Shown piece after piece: positions 8,391-15,882 of a DNA stretch of 64,000 nucleotides. Below the pieces are notes generated by a model. That model ran no database searches and was not told the origin of the DNA. It saw only the letters and a list, made by a program, of their open reading frames with translations. Each line of letters starts with the position of its first letter. Position 1 is the stretch's first letter. A program made the position numbers and the translations under genes. This DNA is from Coriobacteriaceae bacterium AF45-21 (GTDB lineage: Bacteria > Actinomycetota > Coriobacteriia > Coriobacteriales > Coriobacteriaceae), in assembly GCA_027682925.1 (NCBI GenBank), contig JAQCYU010000001.1:100219-164218 (forward strand), in the 5' to 3' direction.

Positions 8391-8947
8391 TTAGCGGCCC
8401 AGCATCCTAAAGAACCGCTCCTCGAGCGCTGGATTGGTCTCAAAGACGCCGCGGCGAGCGAGCGTCACGGTCTTGGTGCCGGGCTTTTGCACGCCACGCA
8501 TCGTCATGCACATATGCTCGGCCTCCATCAACACAATCGCTCCCTGGGGAGCAAGATACTCCATGAGGCATCGGCAACCTGTGCACACAGCTGCTCCTGC
8601 AGCTGCAGACGACGGGCATAGACCTCAACCGTGCGGGCAAGCTTAGACAGACCTGCCACGCGACCGTTAGGGATATAGCCAATCGCAGCCTTGCCATAAA
8701 ACGGCAGCAGATGATGTTCACACAGCGAGTAGAATGTGATGTCGCGCTCGATAACCAAATCGTTCGAAGCGACGGCAAAAGTTTTGGACAGGTGCTCCTC
8801 GGCACTCTGGTCCATACCGCCGGCAATCTCGCCATACATACGGGCGACGCGCGCCGGCGTCTCCAGCAGGCCCTCGCGAGTTGGGTCCTCGCCTATACCT
8901 TCAAGTAGCAGCTTAATGGCAGTCTCGACTTTTTCCTGATCGACCAT
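8391..8947 (-). CDS. folE: GTP cyclohydrolase I, frame broken near 8566
   Basis: First enzyme of folate synthesis, GTP to dihydroneopterin triphosphate. The first frame (8947-8528) contains the enzyme's [21 protein letters not shown] with zinc ligands Cys and His, and the second frame (8588-8391) contains [18 protein letters not shown] with the third zinc ligand Cys. Restoring one C in GATGCCTCATGG rejoins them as ...QVADALMEYLAP..., 185 residues, the normal length. Both halves are fully conserved across the break, so the loss is more likely in the sequence than in the organism. Confidence 0.9.
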
Positions 8948-9014
8948 CTGGGCCTCACTTTTTTCGATTTCGCGTTCGCGCTATGGTACCACGCCCTCCG
9001 GCATCGGCCACAAG

Positions 9015-9596
9015 CTACATAGTATGGGTCGAATAGACCGGATCGTCCCGCCAAAGCTCCACGGCGTCGCAAAGCGCAACGTTCTCGCGCTCGGCACGGG
9101 CACGCGTGGCGTTCATATCGATTACGCGCTGATTGCTCGAGCCCCTAAAGCGCAACGAGATATCGTACAGATCCTGAACGAACGGACCGTCCACCAACAT
9201 ATCGAGACAGGCGAGAATGCGGTCTGTCACCTCGGTATGGTGACGACCGCCCGGCATAAGCTCCTCGAGTACGTCGCCGGTAAAGCACCAAATGGTCTTC
9301 CCCGACCCCACAGGATAAGCGGCACGAACACGCTCAATAAAATCAACGAGCCCCGCCTGGTTCTCGGGTTCCATAGGCTCCCCGCCCAGAATCGTCAGGC
9401 CATCGATAAAGGGATGGTCGAGACTCTCGATAATCTTATTCTCGACGGCACGATCGAACGGTTCGCCCGCGGCAAAGTCCCACGCGACGGAGTTGAAGCA
9501 ATTCTTGCACCCACGACGGCACCCGCTCACAAACAGAGAAGTACGAACGCCTTCCCCATCAGCAATGTCGAAATACTTAATGTTCGCGTAGTTCAT
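9015..9596 (-). CDS. nrdG: Anaerobic ribonucleotide reductase activating protein (radical SAM)
   Basis: 193 residues starting MNYANIKYFDIADGEG. The radical SAM cluster motif CRRGCKNC (CxxxCxxC) lies near residues 25-32, followed by SVAWDFAAGEPF and the glycine-rich LTILGGEP that binds S-adenosylmethionine. It generates the glycyl radical on NrdD. The ATG at 9596 is chosen over upstream starts because AGGAAGG lies about 6 bases before it and the protein then begins like other NrdG proteins. nrdD ends about 430 bases upstream on the same strand; the gap is occupied by two palindromic elements. Confidence 0.94.
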   Translation of the reverse strand: MNYANIKYFDIADGEGVRTSLFVSGCRRGCKNCFNSVAWDFAAGEPFDRAVENKIIESLDHPFIDGLTILGGEPMEPENQAGLVDFIERVRAAYPVGSGKTIWCFTGDVLEELMPGGRHHTEVTDRILACLDMLVDGPFVQDLYDISLRFRGSSNQRVIDMNATRARAERENVALCDAVELWRDDPVYSTHTM

Positions 9597-9610
9597 AGGT
9601 AACCTTCCTG

Positions 9611-9696
9611 GGGGTCTGGAGTATATCATCCCGTCCTCAGACATTCTCGGCCTTCGGCCTGCGAAACTGCGGGCGGAACGATATACTCCAGACCCC
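9611..9696. repeat. Nested palindrome, family A copy 1 (17-bp perfect arms)
   Basis: The arms 9611-9627 and 9680-9696 are exact inverted copies (GGGGTCTGGAGTATATC). Between them are CGTCCTCAGACATT (9632-9645), a short inner GGCC/GGCC hairpin and CTGCGGGCGGAAC. The motifs CGTCCTC-GACAT and CTGCGG recur at the same places in the elements at 19346 and 19652, whose arms are unrelated in sequence. It lies just upstream of the nrdG start. Confidence 0.8.
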
Positions 9697-9873
9697 TCGC
9701 GAGCGATACTCAATGAACGTAGCGAACATCGAGTATAGGGTTCGAGGTCTAATAAAAACTTTGTTGCAGCTCAACCGCCATCGCAAGCAAAGCGTTGTTG
9801 CAAGTCAACTCATTTCCGCTAAGAACTTCGAGGAGTGAGCAGACCGCGAGCTGCATCTCCGCTACGTCAACTT

Positions 9874-10011
9874 GGCCGCCCCGTAGCGAGGCCCCGGACC
9901 TTTGCTCGATATGAGTTCCGCACGAACAGGAGGCGCCAGTGGCGCCTCCGTCGTGAGCCAGGACTGTCCGAAATAGCGAGTAAAGGTCCGGGGCCTCGCT
10001 ACGGGGCGGCC
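9874..10011. repeat. Nested palindrome with 30-bp perfect arms (type C)
   Basis: Bases 9874-9903 and 9982-10011 are exact inverted copies, and pairing extends a few bases inward (CTCG with CGAG). Inside, GGAGGCGCC (9929-9937) pairs with GGCGCCTCC (9941-9949) around a 3-base loop, flanked by CACGA (9921-9925) and TCGTG (9951-9955). It starts 12 bases downstream of the nrdD stop, so it could end or stabilise the nrdD message before nrdG. No run of T follows it. Confidence 0.85.
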
Positions 10012-10022
10012 TGGGATGGTTA

Positions 10023-12245
10023 TTAGAGATGCAGCACGCGGTCGCGGATCTCCTCGGTTCGACCCTGGTTCCAGAACTGGGTACCGATGTAGCCGCACGT
10101 ACGACGAGCGACATTCATCTTCTCCTGGTCGCGGTTGCCGCAGTTGGGGCACTCCCACACCAGCTTGCCATCGTCCTCGACAATCTTAATCTCGCCGTCG
10201 TAGCCGCACACCTGGCAGTAATCGCTCTTGGTGTTGAGCTCGGCGTACATGATGTTGTCGTAGATGTACTGCATCACGCGAATGACAGCCTTGAGGTTGT
10301 CCTGCATGTTGGGAACCTCGACGTAGGAGATGGCACCGCCCGGCGAAAGCTGCTGGAACATACCCTCGAACTTGAGCTTGTCGAATGCGTCGATCTCCTC
10401 GGACACGTGGACGTGGTAGCTGTTGGTGATGTAGCCCTTGTCCGTCACGCCCGGGATAATGCCAAAACGGCGCTGCAGGCACTTGGCGAACTTGTAGGTC
10501 GTCGACTCCAACGGCGTGCCGTACAGCGAGAAATCGATGTCGCTTGCAGCCTTCCACTCCGCGCACCTGTCGTTCATGCGCTGCATGACGGCCATGGCAA
10601 AGGGCGTGCCCTCCTTCTCGGTGTGGCTGTGGCCCGTCATGTACTTGACGCACTCATACAGGCCGGCATAACCCAGACTAATGGTGGAGTAACCGCCCAC
10701 GAGCAGCTTGTCGATCGTCTCGCCCTTCTTCAGGCGGGCGAGGGCACCGTACTGCCAAAGAATCGGTGCGGCATCCGAAAGCGTACCCATCAGACGCTCA
10801 TGACGGCACAGCAGGGCGCGGTGGCACAGCTCAAGGCGCTCGTCGAAGATCTTCCAGAACTTATCCATGTCCTGATGCGAGCTCAGCGCGACATCGGGCA
10901 GGTTGATGGTCACAACGCCCTGGTTAAAGCGACCGTAGTACTTGGGCTTGTTCGGGTCATAGTTCAGCGCGTTGGCCACGTTGTTAAATCCGTTACCGGA
11001 GCGGTCGGGCGTCAGGAAGCTGCGGCAACCCATGCAGGTATAGCAGTCGCCGTTGCCCGCGGTCTCGCCCTTCGACAGCTTGAGCTCGCGCATCTTCTTC
11101 TCGGAGATGTAGTCGGGCACCATGCGCTTGGCGGTGCACTTAGCAGCCAGCTGGGTCAGGTAGAAGTACGGGGAATTCTCGTGAACGTTATCGTCCTCGA
11201 GCACGTAGATGAGCTTGGGGAACGCCGGGGTGATCCACACGCCGGCTTCGTTCTTAACGCCCTCATAGCGCTGACGAAGCGTCTCCTCCACAATCATGGC
11301 AAGGTCGTGCTTCTCCTGGGGCGTACGGGCCTCATTGAGATACATAAAGACCGTCACGAACGGCGCCTGGCCATTCGTGGTCATAAGGGTCACGACCTGA
11401 TACTGAATCGTCTGAACGCCGCGACGGATCTCGTCACGCAGGCGGTCCTCAACAACCTCGCGGACCTTTTCGGGAGATGCGGAAACGCCAAGCTCCTCGA
11501 GCTCGCGGGCGACCTCGCCGCGAATCTTTTGACGGCTCACCTCGACGAACGGGGCAAGATGGGTCAGCGAAATAGACTGGCCGCCGTACTGGGAAGAAGC
11601 AACCTGGGCGATAATCTGCGTCGCGATGTTGCAGGCAGTCGAGAAGCTATGCGGCTTCTCGATCAGCGTGCCCGAGATAACGGTGCCGTTCTGGAGCATA
11701 TCCTCCAGGTTCACCAGGTCGCAGTTATGCATGTGCTGGGCAAAGTAGTCGGAATCGTGGAAGTGGATCAGGCCCTCGTTGTGGGCATCCACGATCTCCT
11801 GGGGCAGCAGCACGCGCTGAGTCAGGTCCTTGGAAATCTCGCCGGCCATGTAGTCGCGCTGAACGGAGTTGACGGTCGGGTTCTTGTTAGAGTTCTCCTG
11901 CTTGACCTCTTCGTTATTGCACTCGATCAACGACAGGATCTTGTCATCGGTCGTGTTCTTCTGGCGCTTCAGGCTCTGAACATAGCGATAGATGATGTAG
12001 TGGCGGGCGACCTCGTAGCAGTCGAGACGCATGATCTCGTCCTCGACCAAATCCTGGATCTCCTCGACCGAAACGGTGTGGCCCGCGTTCTCGCATGCCT
12101 CGGCGACGTTTTGCGCCGCATAAACCACCTGGCGGTCGGTTAGACGAGAGCTCTCCTCGACCTCCAAGTTTGCGGCGCGAATCGCATTGACGATCTTATC
12201 GATGTCAAAGACAACCTCGGTGCCGCTGCGCTTGATGATCTTCAT
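10023..12245 (-). CDS. nrdD: Anaerobic (class III) ribonucleoside-triphosphate reductase
   Basis: About 740 residues. The N-terminus is an ATP-cone regulatory domain (MKIIKRSGTEVVFDIDKI...). The C-terminus has a zinc-ribbon with YCQVCGYDG and ECPNCGNRD, followed by the glycyl-radical motif RRTCGYIGTQFWNQGR. Reduces ribonucleoside triphosphates to deoxy forms without oxygen, using the radical made by NrdG. The ATG at 12245 is preferred to one ten codons upstream because the ATP-cone then begins at residue 2. A likely NrdR-box lies 260 bases upstream. The enzyme indicates an anaerobic lifestyle. Confidence 0.96.
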   Translation of the reverse strand: MKIIKRSGTEVVFDIDKIVNAIRAANLEVEESSRLTDRQVVYAAQNVAEACENAGHTVSVEEIQDLVEDEIMRLDCYEVARHYIIYRYVQSLKRQKNTTDDKILSLIECNNEEVKQENSNKNPTVNSVQRDYMAGEISKDLTQRVLLPQEIVDAHNEGLIHFHDSDYFAQHMHNCDLVNLEDMLQNGTVISGTLIEKPHSFSTACNIATQIIAQVASSQYGGQSISLTHLAPFVEVSRQKIRGEVARELEELGVSASPEKVREVVEDRLRDEIRRGVQTIQYQVVTLMTTNGQAPFVTVFMYLNEARTPQEKHDLAMIVEETLRQRYEGVKNEAGVWITPAFPKLIYVLEDDNVHENSPYFYLTQLAAKCTAKRMVPDYISEKKMRELKLSKGETAGNGDCYTCMGCRSFLTPDRSGNGFNNVANALNYDPNKPKYYGRFNQGVVTINLPDVALSSHQDMDKFWKIFDERLELCHRALLCRHERLMGTLSDAAPILWQYGALARLKKGETIDKLLVGGYSTISLGYAGLYECVKYMTGHSHTEKEGTPFAMAVMQRMNDRCAEWKAASDIDFSLYGTPLESTTYKFAKCLQRRFGIIPGVTDKGYITNSYHVHVSEEIDAFDKLKFEGMFQQLSPGGAISYVEVPNMQDNLKAVIRVMQYIYDNIMYAELNTKSDYCQVCGYDGEIKIVEDDGKLVWECPNCGNRDQEKMNVARRTCGYIGTQFWNQGRTEEIRDRVLHL

Positions 12246-12275
12246 CCTCTTGCCTCTTTCGCGTCGTAGTCTCAT

Positions 12276-12502
12276 TGCGCTTCAGAGCCAAACGATGCCC
12301 GGCAGGGCTTGCCCCTGTCTTGCGGCGCCGTCGCGCAATCTGTGTTCTCGATAAACCATAGGTCCTCATGCGGACAATCCTCGCGGCCGATCAAGCGGCT
12401 CAAAGATCTATCCAAATGGGGCAAATAAGGTCCTCGTTCTCTGTCCGCCATCTATCATACGACAAAGAGGCATCTATATCCTGTATTCTTTTTTTAGTTC
12501 AA
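12276..12502. other. nrdD upstream region, no gene seen
   Basis: The whole gap 12276-12890 contains no convincing coding sequence: short open frames have no ribosome sites or recognisable proteins. The part nearest nrdD is presumably its 5' leader. The NrdR-like box and the tandem repeats listed separately are the only structures that stand out. Confidence 0.5.
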
Positions 12503-12518
12503 ACACAACATATAGTGT
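12503..12518 (-). promoter_or_regulatory. Probable NrdR box upstream of nrdD
   Basis: ACACAACATATAGTGT matches the 16-base palindromic NrdR consensus (ACAC-AT-rich centre-GTGT), the site used by the ATP/dATP-sensing repressor of ribonucleotide reductase genes. NrdR boxes normally occur in pairs about 31 bases apart; no good partner is visible, only a weak AT-rich stretch near 12472-12487. Confidence 0.6.
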
Positions 12519-12846
12519 TTCAGCAGGTCAAAGCAATTGGTCATTTTGCAGACGCATTAATTATGAGGGGTTCTTGGCAAGTCGGTAAAACGTTACCAAC
12601 ACGGCTACCTGCATGGCAGTTATAAAACCCCCTTAGTCAAGCCGCTGACAAATCCTACCAAAACCAAGCCGCTCACGCCAAAAGAATCCAAAAGATTATG
12701 CTTGACCAACATGTTGCGGTCGTGCCTTGCCGAGCCCCATGTAACCGCGGCACGAATCCTTGAAAGATATGTGTATGCAAACAGAGAAGATGAGAGTTTT
12801 CTCGGATGACTACTGAGAAGCATCCCAGAAGATCAAAAAACTCGAA

Positions 12847-12882
12847 ATTTGGTGACGTATTTGGCGACCCATTTGGCGAGCA
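12847..12882. repeat. Three tandem 12-bp repeats next to the tRNA cluster
   Basis: ATTTGGTGACGT, ATTTGGCGACCC and ATTTGGCGAGCA follow one another without gaps. They sit 44 bases from the 3' end of tRNA-Val, just beyond its terminator. Short tandem repeats beside tRNA genes can be recombinase arm sites or relics of integration, but no integrase is in the window. Confidence 0.6.
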
Positions 12883-12884
12883 AA

Positions 12885-12917
12885 ACAAAACAGCCCAGAG
12901 GCTAAGCCTCTGGGCTG
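12885..12917 (-). terminator. Rho-independent terminator of the tRNA-Gly/Val unit
   Basis: CAGCCCAGAGGC (12891-12902) and GCCTCTGGGCTG (12906-12917) form a 12-bp stem with a 3-base loop; on the minus strand it is followed by TTTTGTTTTG. Confidence 0.9.
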
Positions 12918-12925
12918 CGAACATT

Positions 12926-13000
12926 TGGTGGGCGTTAGAAGATTTGAACTTCTGACCTCTTCCGTGTCAGGGAAGCGCTCTCCCCCTGAGCTAAACGCCC
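12926..13000 (-). tRNA. tRNA-Val (GAC)
   Basis: On the minus strand the acceptor stem GGGCGTT/AACGCCC, discriminator A and encoded CCA are complete. The anticodon loop reads CTGACAC, giving anticodon GAC. It follows tRNA-Gly by 3 bases and shares its promoter and terminator. Confidence 0.95.
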
Positions 13001-13003
13001 AAA

Positions 13004-13079
13004 TGGAGCGGACAACGGGGCTCGAACCCGCGACCCCAACCTTGGCAAGGTTGTGCTCTACCAACTGAGCCATGTCCGC
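13004..13079 (-). tRNA. tRNA-Gly (GCC), copy 1
   Basis: Acceptor GCGGACA pairs with TGTCCGC; the anticodon loop TTGCCAA gives GCC; CCA is encoded. The sequence is identical to the copies at 15478 and 15702. Confidence 0.96.
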
Positions 13080-13091
13080 TTACGAGGATTA

Positions 13092-13144
13092 ATCTTACGT
13101 GATACCCGCATCCTATGCAAGAACTTTTTTTTGAAAAGTTTTGC
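13092..13144 (-). promoter_or_regulatory. Promoter of tRNA-Gly/Val with conserved upstream element
   Basis: On the minus strand TTGCAT (13115-13120), 17 bases, then TAAGAT (13092-13097), ending 12 bases before the tRNA. Directly upstream is an A/T palindromic stretch (13121-13144, AAAACTTTTC then a run of A and GTTC) that recurs before the other two tRNA promoters. Confidence 0.8.
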
Positions 13145-13222
13145 GACGCCCTCTCGAACCTCGCGAAGACATCAGCCACCACGGAAAGCGCGAGCAAACG
13201 CAAACTCGCCGCAAGAGGCCCC

Positions 13223-14955
13223 CTACAACTCAGCGAGCATGATCCAGGCAGAGCTGTCCTGCGCAAGTCTGCCGTCTGCAAGCGGTGATGAGGTGAGCAG
13301 GACCTTGCCCGCCGGCAGCTCCACGGGTGCTGCACCGAAGTTCGTCACACACGCCCAGCCGTTGTCGCGGCGATAGGCGATGACGCCGCCCTCAGCGCCC
13401 TCGGCACCATCCGCAAGGCCGGTGCGCCCGTCAAGATCGAGCCACGCAAGATCGTTAGCGCACCCGCGCAGCTTGCGCCGCAGCCAGAGGGCGTCACGAT
13501 AGAGCGCAAGCATCGATGTCGGGTCCGCCTCTTCCCTATCGGCAGCGTAATCGGAAAACCATGCAGGCTGCGGCAGATGGGGCGCCGCATCGGCGTCCAT
13601 CGGCGAAAATCCAAACGATCCGCCCTGCGCGGGATCGTCCGTCGCCACCCACGGCAGGGGCACACGACAGCCGTCGCGCCCCTTCTCGCGCTTCGATCCG
13701 TGCGTATTGGTCGCAGTGGGATCTTCGAGTGCAGCCCACGGGATGTCAGCCACCTCAAAAAGGCCGAGCTCCTCACCCTGATACACGTATGCCGAGCCCG
13801 GAAGCGCCAGCTCAAGCAAAAGGGCCGCCCGCGCGCGGCGCTCGCCGAGTTCACGGTCCTCGTCATAAGACGACCCGTCGCGTAAGAGCCAGTCGAGCGC
13901 AATCTGGTGGTAGCGCGTCGCCTTGATCTGCGGCAGGGCGAAGCGCGTCGCCACACGAGGCACGTCGTGGTTGGAAAGTACCCAGGTCGAGGCGGAATCG
14001 GATTCGATGGCTGCCTTCAAGCCCTCCTCGATTGCAGCGTGCATGTCATCATAGGTCCAAGTGGCCTTGGCGAACTCAAAGTTAAATGTCTGGCCAAGCT
14101 CGCTGGGGCGCGCGTAGAGATACTGGCGCTCGGGCAGCACCCACGCCTCGGCAACAGCGCTGCGCGGCGGATTATAGCGGTCGAACACGCGGCGCCACTC
14201 GCGATAGATCTCGTGAACCTCGTTGCGATCCCACAGCGGATGGGTGCCGTCGTCAACCATGTCATCGCCCTCGGCGAGATGCCACTGGTCGAGATCATCG
14301 CGGTCGAGATCCTTGGCGAGACCGTGCGCCACATCAATGCGAAAGCCATCGACGCTCGATCGCTCCAAAACGCCAGGACGTCGCAAAAGAACGCGCGAAC
14401 CTCGGGGCATGACCAGTCAAAGTCCGGCTGCTCGGGCGTAAACATGTGCAGATACCACTGACCGTCCGCAACACGCGTCCAGGCGGGGCCGCCAAAGTTG
14501 GCATTCCAATTGGTGGGAGGCAGCTCGCCATGCTCGCCGCGACCATCACGGAAGATATAGCGGGCGCGCTCGGGCGATCCGGGGCCGGCGGCAAGAGCGG
14601 CTTTGAACCAGGGGTGCTGGTTGGACGAATGGTTGGGCACGATGTCGACGATGACCTTGATGCCGCGCGCGTGAGCCGCGGCGATCATGTCATCGAAGTC
14701 GTCAAGCGAGCCGAGACGTTGGTCGACATCGCAGTAGTCCGCCACGTCATAGCCGCCATCGACAAGAGGCGATGGGTAAAACGGGCTCAGCCAGATGGCC
14801 TCGATACCCAGCCGCTCAAGATAGTCCATCTGCTGGGTAATGCCCGCGATATCGCCCAAACCCGAACCAGTCGAGTCCTTAAACGAGCGCGGGTAAATCT
14901 GATAGATCGCGGCATCGGACATCCATGAGCGCGAGGAGGACTTTTCTGTAGCCAT
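13223..14955 (-). CDS. GH13 alpha-glucosidase / oligo-1,6-glucosidase, frame broken near 14355
   Basis: Cytosolic glycoside hydrolase cleaving alpha-glucosidic links in short maltodextrins or isomalto-oligosaccharides. Signature regions: YQIYPRSFKDS, DIVPNHSS (region I), DGFRIDVAH (region II, nucleophile Asp), AEAWV (region III, acid Glu) and LSNHDVPR (region IV). The first frame (14955 to about 14355) ends just before region II and the second (to 13223) begins in it; restoring one G in GATCGAGCGTCGATGG gives WSDRGVDGFRIDV and 577 residues, the family length. No signal peptide. ATG at 14955 follows AGGGAGA. It is a single gene between tRNA clusters. Confidence 0.9.
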
Positions 14956-15144
14956 GGGGTGTGTCTCCCTTGCAACGAGGTTTTGTGAGATGCCCACGAT
15001 GATACGCCCAAAGCTGACATTCACGGCAATCAACGCCGCAGCCACGCCCCAAACGCTCGCCCCCTCTCGGGCTCGAGCCTCCTGGGACGAATCGATCGAT
15101 TAGTGAAAAGAACGGAAGGCCCACTCCTCCGGCCACGACAGCGA

Positions 15145-15244
15145 GCGGGCTCCGGGTGCCCCAAGTTGCCGCGAAAGAGGAGGGAAGCGTACTTTATGTA
15201 CGCGACCGACGATTGAGGGGCAAGATGGGGTGCCCGGGGCTCGC
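15145..15244. repeat. Nested palindrome, family B copy 1
   Basis: Outer arms 15145-15170 and 15219-15244 match as inverted copies at about 20 of 26 positions, most mismatches being of the G-U type. The inner hairpin GCGTAC (15187-15192) / GTACGC (15198-15203) lies within a core (GAAAGAGGAG, GAAGCGTAC, GTACGCGA, CGACG) that is shared with the element at 33979 in the opposite orientation. Confidence 0.7.
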
Positions 15245-15253
15245 GCAGCGTCA

Positions 15254-15282
15254 ACAAAAAACGCGGTTCGTTAGAACCGCGT
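15254..15282 (-). terminator. Rho-independent terminator behind a tRNA-Gly relic
   Basis: ACGCGGTTC and GAACCGCGT (15260-15282) form the stem; on the minus strand TTTTTTG follows. It ends the transcript that would contain the tRNA-Gly fragment at 15291. Confidence 0.75.
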
Positions 15283-15290
15283 AAGATAGT

Positions 15291-15308
15291 TGGAGCGGAC
15301 AACGGGGC
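15291..15308 (-). pseudogene. 3' fragment of tRNA-Gly
   Basis: Eighteen bases identical to the 3' end of the three tRNA-Gly(GCC) genes, including the encoded CCA and acceptor strand; the homology ends inside the T arm. A terminator follows on the minus strand, as after a real tRNA gene, so this is either a decayed fourth copy or a duplicated attachment-site core. Confidence 0.7.
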
Positions 15309-15437
15309 GTCTGCGTATTCGCTTCGCGGATCCGCACCGGCTTCGGCCGCCTGCCGGCGTCCTCGCCAGCTCGCTACAAACGCTCCGCGTTTGCTTAACG
15401 CTCGCTCCCTCTCGGGTTCGAGCCCAAGCGATGGGTA
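15309..15437. other. GC-rich intergenic sequence without a gene
   Basis: No credible coding frame. The stretch has several short CG-rich dyads (GCGGATCCGC, GGCTTCGGCC) and a CTCTCGGGTTCGAGCC segment resembling CTCTCGGGCTCGAGCC at 15063-15078. Confidence 0.4.
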
Positions 15438-15470
15438 CGAAAAAGCCCGGCTACCGTAGTAGTCGGGCTG
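15438..15470 (-). terminator. Rho-independent terminator of the Gly-Cys-Gly tRNA unit
   Basis: AGCCCGGCTACC and the matching AGTCGGGCT form a stem; the minus strand then reads TTTTTCG. It lies about 8 bases after tRNA-Gly copy 2. Confidence 0.8.
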
Positions 15471-15477
15471 CTGCGTT

Positions 15478-15553
15478 TGGAGCGGACAACGGGGCTCGAA
15501 CCCGCGACCCCAACCTTGGCAAGGTTGTGCTCTACCAACTGAGCCATGTCCGC
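15478..15553 (-). tRNA. tRNA-Gly (GCC), copy 2
   Basis: Same sequence as copy 1, with acceptor GCGGACA, anticodon GCC and encoded CCA. Last gene of a three-tRNA unit. Confidence 0.96.
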
Positions 15554-15595
15554 ATATGTAAAACAAAACGGGCGCCGGAGCGCCCGGATGTTGTC

Positions 15596-15667
15596 TGGAG
15601 GCGAAGCGGATTCGAACCGGGGGTAAAGGCTTTGCAGGCCTCTGCCTTACCACTTGGCCACTTCGCC
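15596..15667 (-). tRNA. tRNA-Cys (GCA)
   Basis: Acceptor GGCGAAG/CTTCGCC, discriminator T, encoded CCA; the anticodon loop CTGCAAA gives GCA. Between two tRNA-Gly copies on the same strand. A small GC-rich hairpin (GGGCGCC/GGCGCCC-like, about 15570-15585) lies in the spacer after it. Confidence 0.95.
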
Positions 15668-15701
15668 GAAAAAGGACCGCCTAAACGGTCCGGAAATGCA
15701 A

Positions 15702-15777
15702 TGGAGCGGACAACGGGGCTCGAACCCGCGACCCCAACCTTGGCAAGGTTGTGCTCTACCAACTGAGCCATGTCCGC
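15702..15777 (-). tRNA. tRNA-Gly (GCC), copy 3
   Basis: Same sequence as copies 1 and 2; first gene of the Gly-Cys-Gly unit. Confidence 0.96.
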
Positions 15778-15789
15778 TTGCAGGTTATT

Positions 15790-15840
15790 AATTTACGCGA
15801 GTTGTCCAAAAGACGCAAGTACTTTTTTCAAAAAACTTGT
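15790..15840 (-). promoter_or_regulatory. Promoter of the Gly-Cys-Gly tRNA unit with conserved upstream element
   Basis: On the minus strand TTGCGT (15813-15818), 17 bases, TAAATT (15790-15795), 12 bases before the tRNA. The upstream palindromic A/T stretch (15819-15840, AAGTTTTTTGAAAAAAGTAC) closely matches that before the other tRNA promoters. Confidence 0.8.
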
Positions 15841-15882
15841 CTGCCGCATGTTCTTAGTAGCTAAACGCGCTAAAGCGATTGG

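Noticed and set aside
9611..10011. CRISPR array or CRISPR-like repeats in the nrdD-nrdG gap
   Set aside because: The repeats are inverted pairs forming hairpins, not direct repeats with regular spacers, and no cas genes are present.
10029..12143. 704-codon plus-strand open frame opposite nrdD
   Set aside because: Antisense shadow of nrdD; its sequence is the low-complexity Val/Leu/His pattern expected from the reverse frame of a conserved gene.
12620..12823. Small minus-strand frame upstream of the tRNA cluster
   Set aside because: No ribosome site, no conserved pattern and atypical residue composition; the gap is better regarded as non-coding.
13004..15777. tRNA-Gly repeats as attachment sites of an integrated element carrying the alpha-glucosidase
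   Set aside because: The orientation is wrong for integration at the tRNA 3' end, there is no integrase, and the relic carries its own terminator, so tandem tRNA duplication fits better.
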